64,000 bases of DNA from Enterobacter chengduensis (GCF_001984825.2 NZ_CP043318.1:372001-436000), one strand, 5' to 3'. Counted from the stretch's first letter, positions 20,182 through 30,053 are shown. Notes: generated from the sequence alone by a model not told the origin. Program-made: numbers and translations.

Positions 20182-20630
20182 GCGTTGTCTCCGCGAACGA
20201 GCGTAAAGAAGTCGACCCGACTGGTATTCACTTCGGCCTGACGTGCGGCAAGGCGCGCGGCGCGGTCGGCTTCCAGCGGGGCAATAAGGGTTTCCATTAA
20301 CGTCTGGAAATAGGGTGGTTCCTGTAAAAGCGCGTCGATCACCGCGCAGCGCTCGGCGTGCGCTTTATCGCGCCCCAGCACGTAGCCGTAGCCCAGCGTG
20401 CCGCTGTTCAGGCGGATCGCCGCGCGGGTGAGGGTGGCGTCTCCGGCGAAAAAGCGCTCGCCGGTGCCGCCCATGCGCGCCTGGATTTGAACGAGGCCGA
20501 TCTCCGGGGCGCGGAGGGTGTCGTAGTCTGGCGACAGGCTGAGCGCGTTCATGCGGGCTGTGAGCGCGGCAGGCTGGCTGTGGGCCAGCACGCGCATCCA
20601 GCGCTGTCGGGTGGCGGTGTCGAAATGCAT
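20178..20630 (-). CDS. phnG: PhnG, C-P lyase core subunit
   Basis: Protein of 150 residues starting [19 protein letters not shown]. The family stretch GETGR-like region appears here as [20 protein letters not shown], followed by [20 protein letters not shown]. It pairs with PhnI in the nucleosidase step. It starts directly after the phnF stop. Confidence 0.95.
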   Translation of the reverse strand: MHFDTATRQRWMRVLAHSQPAALTARMNALSLSPDYDTLRAPEIGLVQIQARMGGTGERFFAGDATLTRAAIRLNSGTLGYGYVLGRDKAHAERCAVIDALLQEPPYFQTLMETLIAPLEADRAARLAARQAEVNTSRVDFFTLVRGDNA

Positions 20631-21356
20631 TCAGTGCTCCATGGTGAATTCGATCATGTCGGCGCGGGTCAGGCTGACGGAGTATTCCGTCGCGTTGACT
20701 TCACCGTCACAGTGGTTGAGGGTGCGCACGCAGAGCAGCGGGGCCATGTTGGGAATTTCGAGCACCTTGCTCTCTTTCGCCTGCGCGCGACGGGCGCTGA
20801 TGCGCGTCTGGGTGCGCTTGAGCGCAATGCCCGTGGCATCCTGCAGAAAGTCGTGCAGGGAACCGCTGGAAAAGTTTTGCAGCACTGGCCAGAGGGCGAG
20901 GTCCGCGAAGTAGTGGTCGATCTGGCACACCGCCACGCCGTTAACGCGACGCAGGGTGCGCAGGTGGACGACGTTGTCGCCCTCCTGAATGCCCAGCGCG
21001 TCCGCCACGTGGCTGGAGGCCGGGCGCAGCACCGACAGCAGCTTTTCGCTGGTCGGGTGGCTGCCCTGATCCAGCAGGTTTTGGCTAAAGCGCGCCTGGG
21101 CGTTGAGCGGATAGTCGAACGGGCGCATCAGCACCAGCACGCCCACGCCCTGACGACGCTGGACCCAGCCGCGCTCGACCAGCTGGTCAATGGCCCGGCG
21201 CAGGGTGTGGCGATTCACTTCATAGCGATCCGCTAGCTGCTGCTCGGCGGGCAGATAGTCCCCGCAGCGGTAGTGGGTGCGCAGCTCCACTTCGAGCCTG
21301 GCGGCAATTTCTTGCCAGCGGGTGGGATAACTGGTCGGATGTCTGGATAAGTGCAT
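20631..21356 (-). CDS. phnF: PhnF, GntR/HutC-family regulator
   Basis: Protein of 241 residues starting MHLSRHPTSYPTRWQEI, as in E. coli; the ATG three codons upstream is less likely. It has an N-terminal winged helix (EVNRHTLRRAIDQLVERGWV) and a C-terminal UTRA effector domain (ending SLTRADMIEFTMEH). It is thought to regulate phn genes, although the main control is by PhoB. It sits between the transporter genes and the core genes, as in E. coli. Confidence 0.94.
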   Translation of the reverse strand: MHLSRHPTSYPTRWQEIAARLEVELRTHYRCGDYLPAEQQLADRYEVNRHTLRRAIDQLVERGWVQRRQGVGVLVLMRPFDYPLNAQARFSQNLLDQGSHPTSEKLLSVLRPASSHVADALGIQEGDNVVHLRTLRRVNGVAVCQIDHYFADLALWPVLQNFSSGSLHDFLQDATGIALKRTQTRISARRAQAKESKVLEIPNMAPLLCVRTLNHCDGEVNATEYSVSLTRADMIEFTMEH

Positions 21357-21376
21357 AGAAAACAAAGCCTCGCTTC

Positions 21377-22156
21377 TCAGATGAAGTGCTTACGCAAACG
21401 TTGAGAGAGGAAATCCAGCAGGCTGACGGTGACGATGATGAGCACCATCAGGGCGCAGGTTTGCTGGAACTGGAAACCGCGAATCGCTTCCCACAGGGTG
21501 ACGCCGATTCCGCCTGCGCCCACCATGCCGACCACCGTGGCGGAGCGAACGTTGGACTCAAAGCGGTACAGGGAGTAGGAGATCAGCAGCGGCATCACCT
21601 GCGGCAGGACGCCGTAGAGGATCTCTTCGATTTTGTTGGCGCCCGTTGCGCGAATTCCCTCAACCGGGCCGGGCTCGATGGCTTCGACCGCTTCGGAGAG
21701 CAGCTTGGAGAGCACGCCGGTGGTGTGGATGAACAGCGCCATCACGCCCGCGAACGGACCCAGACCCACGGCGACCACGAACAGCATCGCAAAGACCATT
21801 TCGTTGATGGCGCGGCAGGCGTCCATCAGGCGGCGCATCGGCTGATATATCCACCACGGCACGATGTTTTCCGCGCTCATCAGGCCAAAGGGAATGGAGA
21901 GAGTGACGGCAAGGGCGGTGCCCCAGACGGCAATTTGCAGGGTGACCGCCATTTCGCTGAGGTAGTCCTGCCACTGGCTGAAGTCCGGCGGGAAGAAGTC
22001 GGCGGCGAAGGTCGCCATGTTGCCGGAATCTTTGAAGAGCAGCAGCGGATCCATTTCCGCGCCCTTCCAGGAGATAACCAGCACCGCCAGCAGGATGGCC
22101 CAGCTGATGAGCGAGAACCAGCTGCGCTTCGGCGGCGGGAGGGTGATGGTTTGCAT
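21377..22156 (-). CDS. phnE: PhnE, phosphonate ABC transporter permease
   Basis: Inner-membrane protein of 259 residues starting [15 protein letters not shown], with several hydrophobic helices. The cytoplasmic coupling loop reads [21 protein letters not shown]. The gene is intact, unlike the cryptic phnE of E. coli K-12, which carries an 8-bp insertion. The in-frame extension upstream to 22237 reads through a REP-like repeat and is rejected. It forms the channel of the PhnCDE importer. Confidence 0.95.
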   Translation of the reverse strand: MQTITLPPPKRSWFSLISWAILLAVLVISWKGAEMDPLLLFKDSGNMATFAADFFPPDFSQWQDYLSEMAVTLQIAVWGTALAVTLSIPFGLMSAENIVPWWIYQPMRRLMDACRAINEMVFAMLFVVAVGLGPFAGVMALFIHTTGVLSKLLSEAVEAIEPGPVEGIRATGANKIEEILYGVLPQVMPLLISYSLYRFESNVRSATVVGMVGAGGIGVTLWEAIRGFQFQQTCALMVLIIVTVSLLDFLSQRLRKHFI

Positions 22157-22177
22157 GATAACTCCTTTGGGTTTAGT

Positions 22178-22264
22178 CCCCTCTCCCTTGAGGGAGAGGG
22201 TTAGGGTGAGGGGAAACGTGCGCGCTGATGCCCTCACCCCGGCCCTCTCCCACAGGGAGAGGGA
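22178..22264. repeat. Two REP-like palindromes inside the phn operon (phnD-phnE gap)
   Basis: One copy at 22178-22213 and one in opposite orientation at 22231-22264, both CCCTCTCCC/GGGAGAGGG hairpins with the TTAGGGTGAGGG or CCCTCACCCC arm. They fill nearly the whole 116-bp gap between phnD and phnE. The second copy is flanked by GATG, giving the uninterrupted GGGTGAGGGCATCAG arrangement that is split by IS110 at 1139/2310. Confidence 0.8.
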
Positions 22265-22272
22265 GGAAAGAA

Positions 22273-23289
22273 CTACTGCACCGCTTTATTCACGCTGGTC
22301 ATGGCACCCAGCGCGGCGGTCAGGCGGTCGAGGTCTTCCAGCTGGGCCTGAATGGCGGCCACTTTGCTGGTCTTCTCCTCGTCCTTCAGCCCTTTGTTGT
22401 CCTTCACGCCCTGCATCTCTTTAAACAGCGCCAGCTGGCGAATCGGGACCAGCTGCAGGTCGCTTGACGGGCGGAACGGCGCCCAGCCCAGGCGTTCCAG
22501 AACCGCTTTCTCTTCCGGCGTTTTGCCGTAGGTCATAAAGAAGTCGTACACCTTGTCCTTGGTGCTTTCGGAGAGGTTTTTACGCCAGACGATCGGGTCG
22601 CCGGGGATCAGCGGAGACTTCCAGATAACCTTGATCTCCTTCAGCTTGTCCGGCGCTGAGGTTTTCAGCTTGTCGAGGTTCTCGGTATTGTTAGTGGCAA
22701 CGTCCACCTGCTTGTTGGCCACGGCCAGGGCGTTGGTTTCGTGGCTGGCGTTTACGGTGCGCTTGAAGTCGCTGGCGGAGGCGTTATTTTTCGCGAAGAC
22801 GTAGTAGCCAGGGACAAGGTAGCCGGAGGTGGAGTTCGGATCGCCGTTGCCGAAGGTCAGCTCTTTGCGTTTGGCGAGCATGTCGCTGAGGTTGTTGATC
22901 GGGCTGTCTTTGTTGACGATCAGCACGCTCCAGTAGCCCGGGGAGCCATCTGCCGCGACGGTCTGGGCAAAGACCTGGCCGTTGGCGCGGTCCACCGCTT
23001 CCATGGCCGAGAGGTTGCCGTACCAGGCGATGTCCACTTTATTGAAGCGCATCCCCTGGATGATGCCTGCGTAGTCCGGGGCGAAGAAGGCGTTCACTTT
23101 GATCCCCAGCTTGGTTTCCATATCTTTCAGGAACGGTTCCCACTGAGGCTTCAGGTTCTGCTGTGATTCCGTCGAAATAATGCCGAAGTTCAGCGCTTTT
23201 TCCTGCTCTTCCGCATACGCTGGGCTTAACAGGGTGCTGATGCTGAACATGCTGGTAAAGGCCAGCGCGGCAACGGCTTTGTAGCTCAT
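22273..23289 (-). CDS. phnD: PhnD, periplasmic phosphonate-binding protein
   Basis: Protein of 338 residues with a signal peptide ([20 protein letters not shown], cleavage after AYA). The mature part contains [14 protein letters not shown] near the start, and [20 protein letters not shown], the ligand-site region with the STSG turn. It binds 2-aminoethylphosphonate and similar compounds for PhnCE. It follows phnC by 24 bp. The larger gap after it holds two REP-like hairpins, which could stabilise the phnCD part of the mRNA. Confidence 0.95.
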   Translation of the reverse strand: MSYKAVAALAFTSMFSISTLLSPAYAEEQEKALNFGIISTESQQNLKPQWEPFLKDMETKLGIKVNAFFAPDYAGIIQGMRFNKVDIAWYGNLSAMEAVDRANGQVFAQTVAADGSPGYWSVLIVNKDSPINNLSDMLAKRKELTFGNGDPNSTSGYLVPGYYVFAKNNASASDFKRTVNASHETNALAVANKQVDVATNNTENLDKLKTSAPDKLKEIKVIWKSPLIPGDPIVWRKNLSESTKDKVYDFFMTYGKTPEEKAVLERLGWAPFRPSSDLQLVPIRQLALFKEMQGVKDNKGLKDEEKTSKVAAIQAQLEDLDRLTAALGAMTSVNKAVQ

Positions 23290-23313
23290 GTACTTTCCTC
23301 GGATCGGGGTTAA

Positions 23314-24102
23314 TTAAGCAGCCTGCGCGTTCTCTTCGACGCGGTTAATGCTGCGGTAGAGATGGTCAAACCTTTCGTTATCAAACTGATGGCTTGCGCC
23401 ATCAAAGAACACGTGCCCCTGACGCAGGGCGACAATGCGTTCGCAGTAGCGCAGGGCGTAATCCACCTGATGCAGCGTAACCACCACGGTGATGCCGTCG
23501 TTCTGGTTTATGTCGCGCAGGGTTTCCATCACGATGCGGGCGGATTCCGGGTCGAGCGAGGCAATGGGTTCATCAGCGAGAATGATTTTCGCTTTCTGCA
23601 TCAGCGCGCGCGCAATCGCCACGCGCTGCTGTTGTCCGCCGGACAGGGTGGACACGCGCTGGTGGGCGAAATGCGCCATGCCGACGCGGGTCAGCGCCCG
23701 TAAGGCTTCCTGCTTCTGGGAGGGGGAGAACCAGCGCAGACAGGTGCGCCAGAACGGGGTGCTGCCCAGCGCGCCAATCAGCACGTTATCCAGCACCGTG
23801 AGGCGGTTCACCAGGTTGAACTGCTGGAAGATGTAGCCCGTCTGGGCGCGGCTCTTGCGGATGTCGCTGGTGAGACGCCCCGCGCGCTGCACGGTATTGC
23901 CCAGCAGCTCGACGTGGCTTTCCGGCGTTTTATCGCAGGTGATTAGACCGCTCAAATGGCGCAGGAGGGTGGATTTACCCGAACCGGATGGCCCCAGCAG
24001 CGCCACCATTTCGCCCTGCTGGACGGTCAGATCAACGGCATGCAGAGCCTTGTTGTGATGGAAGGTCTTGCTCAGTTTCTCGACGCGGATGACGGTTTGC
24101 AT
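23314..24102 (-). CDS. phnC: PhnC, phosphonate ABC transporter ATPase
   Basis: Protein of 262 residues with Walker [12 protein letters not shown], signature [15 protein letters not shown] and Walker [13 protein letters not shown]. It energises uptake by PhnE with PhnD. First gene of the 14-gene phnC-phnP operon. The region upstream carries a possible Pho box. Confidence 0.95.
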   Translation of the reverse strand: MQTVIRVEKLSKTFHHNKALHAVDLTVQQGEMVALLGPSGSGKSTLLRHLSGLITCDKTPESHVELLGNTVQRAGRLTSDIRKSRAQTGYIFQQFNLVNRLTVLDNVLIGALGSTPFWRTCLRWFSPSQKQEALRALTRVGMAHFAHQRVSTLSGGQQQRVAIARALMQKAKIILADEPIASLDPESARIVMETLRDINQNDGITVVVTLHQVDYALRYCERIVALRQGHVFFDGASHQFDNERFDHLYRSINRVEENAQAA

Positions 24103-24137
24103 GTGCTGGGCCTCACGATAAATGTGGCCTCATGCTG

Positions 24138-24160
24138 GCGCATCAATATGACATTTGGGT
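24138..24160 (-). promoter_or_regulatory. Possible Pho box upstream of phnC
   Basis: On the minus strand, ATGTCATATTGATG (24140-24153) matches the first CTGTCAT half of a Pho box in 6 of 7 bases, about 45 bp before the phnC start. The second half is poor. Another TTGTCAT occurs about 55 bp further upstream, near 24202-24208. PhoB control of phn is established in E. coli; the exact site here is a guess. Confidence 0.35.
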
Positions 24161-24213
24161 TAAGTCTGGGTTGCGGGAGTTTGAAGAGTTGAGGGGAGTT
24201 TGATGACAATCAC

Positions 24214-24280
24214 CGTAGGCCCGGTCAGCGCAGCGCCACCGGGCGCTGTTGCCGGCTGCGCTGCGCTTATCCGGCCTACG
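24214..24280. repeat. REP pair (BIME) between phnC and yjdN
   Basis: GTAGGCCCGGTCAGCGCAGC ... GCCACCGGGC followed by GCCGGCTGCGCTGCGCTTATCCGGCCTAC. These are two REP units in inverse orientation. The right end overlaps the last codon of yjdN: the TAG stop of that gene lies inside the GTAGGCCGG end. Confidence 0.85.
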
Positions 24281-24719
24281 ACGTTTGGTGTTGCTTAACG
24301 ACGTTAATCATCCACGGCACGCCGTATTTATCGGTGACTTTGCCGAAACCGTGCGCCCAGAAGGTTTCCTGCCAGGCCATTTCGATATTCCCGCCCGCGG
24401 CAAGGCTCTCAAACCAGCGCTTGCCTTCGGACACATCCTGGGTGTCGAGAACCAGCGTGAAACCCGCGTACTGCGCGTGGCTGCCGGGCGGCATCCCGTC
24501 GCTCATCATGATATCGCTGCCCGCAATGCGGACGTTGGAGTGAGCGATAGCCGAATCCGGAAATTGCATACCGGACGGACAGCCTTCTTCGCTGTTTTCG
24601 CTTTTTGGCATTTCGCCGAATGTGATTTTATAGAGAAGCTCTGCGCCGACGGCCTGCTGGTAGAAGGCGGTGGCCTCTGCGCAGTTGCCGGCAAACGAGA
24701 TGTAGGGACTTAACGGCAT
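24276..24719 (-). CDS. yjdN: YjdN/PhnB, VOC-superfamily protein
   Basis: Protein of 147 residues of the glyoxalase/VOC fold (3-demethylubiquinone-9 3-methyltransferase-like annotation). The start reads MPLSPYISFAGNCAEATAFY, typical of the PhnB family, and TDKYGVPWMINVV is the family ending. The role is unknown; it is not needed for phosphonate use in E. coli. The gene has its own position upstream of phnC, and its stop codon is provided by a REP element. Confidence 0.88.
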   Translation of the reverse strand: MPLSPYISFAGNCAEATAFYQQAVGAELLYKITFGEMPKSENSEEGCPSGMQFPDSAIAHSNVRIAGSDIMMSDGMPPGSHAQYAGFTLVLDTQDVSEGKRWFESLAAGGNIEMAWQETFWAHGFGKVTDKYGVPWMINVVKQHQTS

Positions 24720-24760
24720 AATCTTTACCTCACGTAAGAAATGCCCGTTAAGTTTAGCTG

Positions 24761-24829
24761 TTGTAGGCCCGGTAAGCGAAGCGCCACCGGGCGCTTTTGC
24801 CGGATGCGCTGCGCTTATCCGGCCTACAA
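24761..24829. repeat. REP pair (BIME) between yjdN and yjdM
   Basis: TTGTAGGCCCGGTAAGCGAA ... CCACCGGGC plus GCCGGATGCGCTGCGCTTATCCGGCCTACAA. A classic enterobacterial REP doublet, about 69 bp long, in the gap between two minus-strand genes. Confidence 0.88.
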
Positions 24830-24839
24830 AAAAGAGAAA

Positions 24840-25175
24840 TCAGTTCTTTTTCACGAACTCAGATTTCAGCTTCATCGGACCGAAGCCGTCAATTTTGCAG
24901 TCGATATTATGATCGCCTTCAACCAGACGGATATTCTTCACTTTGGTGCCAATCTTCAGCATGGAAGAACTGCCTTTCACTTTCAGATCTTTAATCACGG
25001 TAACGCTGTCGCCGTCCGCCAGCAGATTGCCGTTGGCATCTTTGACGACAAGAGTATCAGCGTCGTGTGATGGTTCGGCATCATTCCATTCGTGAGCGCA
25101 TTCCGGGCAGATGAACATGCCGTTATCTTCATAGGTGTATTCAGAATTGCATTTTGGGCAGTGTGGGAGTGACAT
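24840..25175 (-). CDS. yjdM: YjdM/PhnA zinc-ribbon protein
   Basis: Protein of 111 residues from [19 protein letters not shown]. The N-terminal zinc ribbon shows CPKC and CPEC, and the C-terminal domain ends with [18 protein letters not shown], as in E. coli YjdM. Despite the old name PhnA, it is not a phosphonoacetate hydrolase. An in-frame extension to 25250 lacks a ribosome site and is rejected. Confidence 0.93.
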   Translation of the reverse strand: MSLPHCPKCNSEYTYEDNGMFICPECAHEWNDAEPSHDADTLVVKDANGNLLADGDSVTVIKDLKVKGSSSMLKIGTKVKNIRLVEGDHNIDCKIDGFGPMKLKSEFVKKN

Positions 25176-25771
25176 ATCGGTATCCTCAAAAGTGTTAACG
25201 CGCTGGAAAGTGCCAGCTAAATGACGGCAGCGTGCCGAAAAAGGCGGCAAGTATAGCGTAAATCCACACGTTTGTCGGTGACATTGTGAATTAAAAAAAA
25301 GGCGATAAGCGTATCGACAGTGACACTTCCTGTCAGTCAGTTAAGCCATGCTTACGTCATTAACACGGTGGAAAGAATGGATGCTAAATATATCGAATAT
25401 TTTATTGCGGCAAATTGCTACGCTCCTCCATTTCGGATAAGGTGAAGCGACACATTGTTATTTATCTCCTGACTTTGCTGTCAGACATATCTTATGGCAG
25501 CGGCGTATTACCTCTCTTTTTAGGTGGGGTAAATAATGATGATATATCCTGAAGTTTCTTAAAAATGGGCTACGCTTTTTTCCTTTGGCTGTCAGGCCTG
25601 GAGGGGAGCTATACACGCCATGCAAGGATAGTGAATTATTTCTGATTATCTTCAATCAGTTATATTTCGGCGAACATGTTTTCCACACGTGATCATATAA
25701 GCCTGAACAACATAATTAAAACCAGTGGCTTAATAAAAGTAATAAATTTGCGTTAAGGAAAGGCTTTTATC
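25176..25771. other. Intergenic region yjdM-crfC, no gene seen
   Basis: About 600 bp, markedly more AT-rich than its neighbours (for example 25520-25760). It should hold divergent promoters of yjdM and crfC. No convincing coding sequence, RNA gene or repeat was found; the short reading frame at 25458-25655 on the minus strand has no ribosome site. Confidence 0.5.
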
Positions 25772-28126
25772 ATGCACACACAGACCATTTTTGAATTAAG
25801 CCAGGAAGCTGAGCGTTTGTTACAGCTCGCCCTGCAAAATCTTGATACGTTGAAATCAATGCCGACTGCAATGCTGGAGAGCACAGCGGCTGCCATTACG
25901 GGTGAAAAGAGCAACGTTTTACCTTTGCATTTTAGCGCGCGCGGTGTCGAAGCGCAGCAGGCGATGCTGAATAATGAATTACGCAAAATAACCCGGCTGG
26001 AAATGGTTCTGGCGATTGTGGGTACCATGAAAGCGGGGAAATCGACCACCATTAATGCAATTGTGGGTACCGAAGTGCTGCCGAACCGCAATCGTCCGAT
26101 GACGGCGCTGCCTACCCTGATTCGCCATACGCCGGGACAGAAGGATCCGGTGCTGCATTTCTCCCATGCTTCGCCCATTGATGAATTGATTCAACTTCTG
26201 CAGAAAAAGCTGTGCGATTACGATCGCGGGAAGCTGGCCCATCGTCTGGAAATTGATAAAGACATGAATACGCTGCTGGAGCGCATTGAAAAAGGCGAAG
26301 CGTTTGAGAAACATCACCTGGGCGCGCAGCCGATATTTCATTGTCTGAAAAGCCTCAACGATCTGGTGAGGCTATCCCAGGCGTTAGGCGTGGCGTTTCC
26401 GTTCTCTGAATATGCGGCTATCGAGCATATCCCGGTGATTGAAGTGGAGTTTGTGCATCTCGCGGGGCTGGATGCGCATCTCGGTCAGCTGACGCTGCTC
26501 GATACGCCCGGGCCGAATGAGGCCGGACAGCCGCATCTGCAAAAAATGCTCAGCGAGCAGCTGTCCCGCGCGTCGGCGGTGCTGGCCGTGATGGATTATA
26601 CCCAGCTTAAATCCATCTCCGATGAAGAAGTTCGCCAGGCCATTTCCGCGGCGGGAAAATCAGTGCCGCTGTATGCGCTGGTCAACAAATTCGATCAGAA
26701 AGATCGCAATAGCGACGATGAAGAGCAGGTCCGGGCGATGATCTCCGGCACGTTAATGAAAGGCAATATTTCGCCAGGCCAGATCTACCCCGTGTCGTCC
26801 ATGTGGGCGTATCTGGCGAACCGTGCTCGCTACGAGATGAATGCCCGCGGACGACTGCCGGATCATCAGGAGCAGCCCTGGGTGCAGGATTTTGCCGAAG
26901 CTGCCCTTGGGCGTCGCTGGCGTACGGCGGACCTGGAGGATATCGACCATCTTCGTCACTCCGCCGATTTGCTCTGGGAAGATTCGCTATTCGAACAGCC
27001 CATACGCAAATTGATCCACGCCGCCTATGCCAATGCCTCGCTCTACGCGCTACGTTCGGCCTCGCACAAGCTACTTAACTACGCACAAAATGCGCGGGAG
27101 TACCTCGACTTCCGCTATCAGGGGCTGACGGTGGCCTTTGAGGCGCTGGAAATGAATATCGCACGTCTGGAAGAGGACATGGCGCTTCTGCAGACGCGTC
27201 AGACCGCGGTGAGCGATGAGGTGAAACATGAAGTTGAGGAGGCGCTGAACGCCACCGCGGACTTTATGGGGGCCCAGAAAGCCGCGCTTAATCAGGCCAT
27301 TGACCAGGTGTTCAGCGCTCAGCACCTTCTTGATGTGGCAGGTATCGATCGGCAAACCCCTCACGATGATGGGCCGCACGAGCTGAAGCAGCTGGTTCTG
27401 GACGATGAAGGGCAGGCGCAGATCGCGCTGAATAAAATCCGCTCCTCCTGCGAGCGCGTGATGCTGGAGGCACAGACGAAGATCTGCCGGGAGCTGGCGT
27501 TACGCTTCGATCAGCTGGAGTCTACGCTGGCGCGCTCCCTGAACGAAGCCATGCGCCCCATCGAAACGCGTATTAAAGCGCATCTGAGCCACGCGGGTTT
27601 TCGGGCGCGGATCAGTTTCCCGGCGTTTCAGGCGAGCCAGCTTAACTTCAATACGCGGGCGCTGTTTAACGATGCGATAGCGCAGGATGACAGTCAGGCC
27701 GTTCGGCCATCAGGCGGGAGCAGTATGCGAGAAACGGTCTCTCGCTGGCTCAATAATCCGGGCTGGGGCTGGGATGAGTATGTGGAAACGCGCACGCGCT
27801 ATGTTATCGACATTGCGCAGTTGCATGACAAATTTAAGCAACATATTGAGCAGTTTTGTGAACAAATAGGTAAAGCTTTGTCCGCGCAGGTCGATGTCTC
27901 TGTTACGGCAGGAATGGCAACGTTCTTTGCAGAATTTTCGTTGTGCCTGACCGGGTTACAGGAAAGCTTGCGTGATAGCCTCGCAGTGCGTCAACAGAAT
28001 GAGCATTCAACCCGAGCGCTCTGTCAGCTGTTGAAGCAAAGCATTACTACTGCGACGTGGATACAGGAAGATACCCGACTGTTACGCGATGATATTCAAA
28101 CTCTATTCGCGGCAGAGCAACCATGA
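25772..28126 (+). CDS. crfC: CrfC (YjdA), dynamin-like GTPase of replication-factory positioning
   Basis: Protein of 784 residues, somewhat longer than E. coli CrfC (742). The GTPase domain has the P-loop GTMKAGKST (residues 84-92), a switch region ending NRNRPMTALPTLIRH, the DTPGPNEAGQ G3 motif and the NKFD G4 motif. A helical stalk follows. In E. coli it links sister replisomes through the DNA clamp and helps chromosome segregation. The residues before the P-loop, where E. coli has its clamp-binding segment, differ here. The last 4 bp overlap yjcZ. Confidence 0.92.
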   Translation: MHTQTIFELSQEAERLLQLALQNLDTLKSMPTAMLESTAAAITGEKSNVLPLHFSARGVEAQQAMLNNELRKITRLEMVLAIVGTMKAGKSTTINAIVGTEVLPNRNRPMTALPTLIRHTPGQKDPVLHFSHASPIDELIQLLQKKLCDYDRGKLAHRLEIDKDMNTLLERIEKGEAFEKHHLGAQPIFHCLKSLNDLVRLSQALGVAFPFSEYAAIEHIPVIEVEFVHLAGLDAHLGQLTLLDTPGPNEAGQPHLQKMLSEQLSRASAVLAVMDYTQLKSISDEEVRQAISAAGKSVPLYALVNKFDQKDRNSDDEEQVRAMISGTLMKGNISPGQIYPVSSMWAYLANRARYEMNARGRLPDHQEQPWVQDFAEAALGRRWRTADLEDIDHLRHSADLLWEDSLFEQPIRKLIHAAYANASLYALRSASHKLLNYAQNAREYLDFRYQGLTVAFEALEMNIARLEEDMALLQTRQTAVSDEVKHEVEEALNATADFMGAQKAALNQAIDQVFSAQHLLDVAGIDRQTPHDDGPHELKQLVLDDEGQAQIALNKIRSSCERVMLEAQTKICRELALRFDQLESTLARSLNEAMRPIETRIKAHLSHAGFRARISFPAFQASQLNFNTRALFNDAIAQDDSQAVRPSGGSSMRETVSRWLNNPGWGWDEYVETRTRYVIDIAQLHDKFKQHIEQFCEQIGKALSAQVDVSVTAGMATFFAEFSLCLTGLQESLRDSLAVRQQNEHSTRALCQLLKQSITTATWIQEDTRLLRDDIQTLFAAEQP

Positions 28127-28998
28127 CAACACCACTACTGGACGGCCCCGGGCGAACGCTCGAATGTATTAATCCAAAATTTATGGTCGATCTGGTGCAG
28201 GGGGTAGACGCGTCGCGTCAACCTCATATGGGACCACAGCAGCTTCAGTTTCGTGAACGCCTGACGCAGGAAATCATGACGCATACCCGGTTACGCCCCT
28301 GGGCGATGGCGGGTATGCTCAACGAGAATGCAGCGCTGCGCCTGGGGCTGGCGGAAAAATTGGCCGGCATGCTTGACCCGGGGCATCTCGCGCTGAGGCT
28401 GATGGCAGAGAAACTGATTGCTTTGCGCCAGCAAACGCATCCTCGCGCCCAGCAGTCCCCCGGGCTGATGCAGCAGTACGCTGAACTCGCTTCTCATTTT
28501 ACCCAGCGCGCTGCCTGGAAAGAAAAGGCGCTGACCCAGCGCGGGCTGACGGTGCAGGCGGGCGAGCATAGCGAGCAGATTTTTACCCGCTGGCGGGCGG
28601 GGCATTATGATGGCTGGTCGCTGGCCGGGCGCTGTTTTATCGTCCTGGAAGAGCTGCGCTGGGGGGCATTCGGTGATGCATGCCGCCTGGCGAATGAAGA
28701 TGTGTCCGCAATGCTTAAGGATAACCTGCGCAGCATGGCGGCTAACTATCTGGCGCAGGGCATCAATGCGTCACCCACGACCCGCCATTTCTATCATCAG
28801 TGGCTAACAACGCCAGCTTCTCCGGGATTAATCGATCATAAAGACATGCTGGGCTGGCTGGGGGACTGGTGTCAGGCGGACAAACATCCGTTGAGCTGGT
28901 CAGTGACGCAAAACTGGCAGACCGTCGCGCTGGGGATGCCGAGGCTCTGCTCGGCAAAACGGCTGGTGGACGGGATGGTGGAAGAGATTTTTGGGTGA
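28123..28998 (+). CDS. yjcZ: YjcZ-family protein
   Basis: Protein of 291 residues, E. coli YjcZ length, overlapping crfC by 4 bp (ATGA type). That means the two are one operon and probably act together. It is mostly helical and Leu/Arg/Gln-rich, with no transmembrane helix. Recognisable stretches are MVDLVQGVDASRQPHMGPQQ and FIVLEELRWGAFGDACRL. The function is not established. Confidence 0.88.
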   Translation: MTTPLLDGPGRTLECINPKFMVDLVQGVDASRQPHMGPQQLQFRERLTQEIMTHTRLRPWAMAGMLNENAALRLGLAEKLAGMLDPGHLALRLMAEKLIALRQQTHPRAQQSPGLMQQYAELASHFTQRAAWKEKALTQRGLTVQAGEHSEQIFTRWRAGHYDGWSLAGRCFIVLEELRWGAFGDACRLANEDVSAMLKDNLRSMAANYLAQGINASPTTRHFYHQWLTTPASPGLIDHKDMLGWLGDWCQADKHPLSWSVTQNWQTVALGMPRLCSAKRLVDGMVEEIFG

Positions 28999-29005
28999 AC
29001 CCTTG

Positions 29006-29042
29006 CCCCTCACCCTAACCCTCTCCCCGGAGGGGAGAGGGG
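29006..29042. repeat. REP-like palindrome between yjcZ and kdgT
   Basis: CCCCTCACCCTAACCC followed by CTCTCCCC-GGA-GGGGAGAGGG. It lies between two convergent genes, just downstream of both stop codons, and could serve as 3'-end hairpin for both. Confidence 0.75.
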
Positions 29043-29060
29043 ATGGTTTGGTGCGGTTTG

Positions 29061-30053
29061 TTAATGATTCATTTCTATTGGTTTCGGTTCTGGCAGGGTC
29101 TCTTGCATATTCCCGTAGCGTTTCGCATACAGCGCCGTGATGATGGGGACCAGAATCGCGGTGACAATTACGCTGGCGGCAACCAGTGCCGTTGCAGAAG
29201 CGGCTACCGGTTCGAAGGCCGGGTTAATCTGAGCAATAATCACCGGGTTTGCGACGGCAGCACCTGCGGCTGAAGAGGCGGCGACGCCCGCCGTGCCGTT
29301 TCCTCCGCCAATCACGCGGTCGGCAATAATCAGCGGGATACCGGTGATGATGATGACCGCAACGCCCAGCACAATACCCAACAGGCCCGTATCAAGGATC
29401 ACGTTCAGGTTGATGGTGTTGCCCAGCGCAAAGCCAAAGAACGGGATGAGCACCGGCGTGGCTTTGCTGAAGAAATCACGCAGATCGCGATCGAGATTTC
29501 CGAGGGCGAAACCGATCAGGAAGGGCAGGATTGCGCCAACAAAGTGGTGGGGTTCAAACGACGCCAGGCCAGCAGACCCGAGAATAAGCATCGTCATCAG
29601 CGGGCCGGATTCCAGAGACATCAGCACAAATGCGCCGGACTCTTCCTTCGTTCCGTACTGGTTCATCAGGCTGGCGTACAGCCCGCCGTTGGTCATATCC
29701 ATCGCCGAGACAATCGCCAGCACCGATAAACCCGCGAAGAACCCCGTCTGAATTCCATTCTCCGGAATGAACATCGCACATATCATGGCGACAACCCAGG
29801 CAACCGCTATTTTGGTTATGACCAGCGTGCCGGATTTTCGTAATACGGTACCCGTTGCCCGCAAATTAATGGATGCGCCGATACAAAAAAACCAGACGGC
29901 AAGAATGGGAACCGTGCCGGTTATCATGCCTTTAGTGAAACCCCCAAAATAAGCTCCGGTCTCCGGAGCAAGCGTATTCAGGATCGCCCCCAGTACCAGC
30001 GGAACCAGCATCATACCGCCCGGTATGCGTTCTATCGTCGCTTTAATCTTCAT
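29061..30053 (-). CDS. kdgT: KdgT, 2-keto-3-deoxygluconate permease
   Basis: Inner-membrane transporter of 330 residues from [19 protein letters not shown]. It is a member of the KDGT family, which takes up 2-keto-3-deoxygluconate, a pectin and hexuronate breakdown product, with protons. Conserved blocks include [47 protein letters not shown] and [18 protein letters not shown]. It is inserted between yjcZ and proP, which are direct neighbours in E. coli. A KdgR-like palindrome lies about 210 bp upstream. Confidence 0.93.
   Translation of the reverse strand: MKIKATIERIPGGMMLVPLVLGAILNTLAPETGAYFGGFTKGMITGTVPILAVWFFCIGASINLRATGTVLRKSGTLVITKIAVAWVVAMICAMFIPENGIQTGFFAGLSVLAIVSAMDMTNGGLYASLMNQYGTKEESGAFVLMSLESGPLMTMLILGSAGLASFEPHHFVGAILPFLIGFALGNLDRDLRDFFSKATPVLIPFFGFALGNTINLNVILDTGLLGIVLGVAVIIITGIPLIIADRVIGGGNGTAGVAASSAAGAAVANPVIIAQINPAFEPVAASATALVAASVIVTAILVPIITALYAKRYGNMQETLPEPKPIEMNH

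Noticed and set aside
25458..25655. 65-codon frame in the yjdM-crfC gap
   Set aside because: No ribosome site, AT-rich DNA, no protein-like features.
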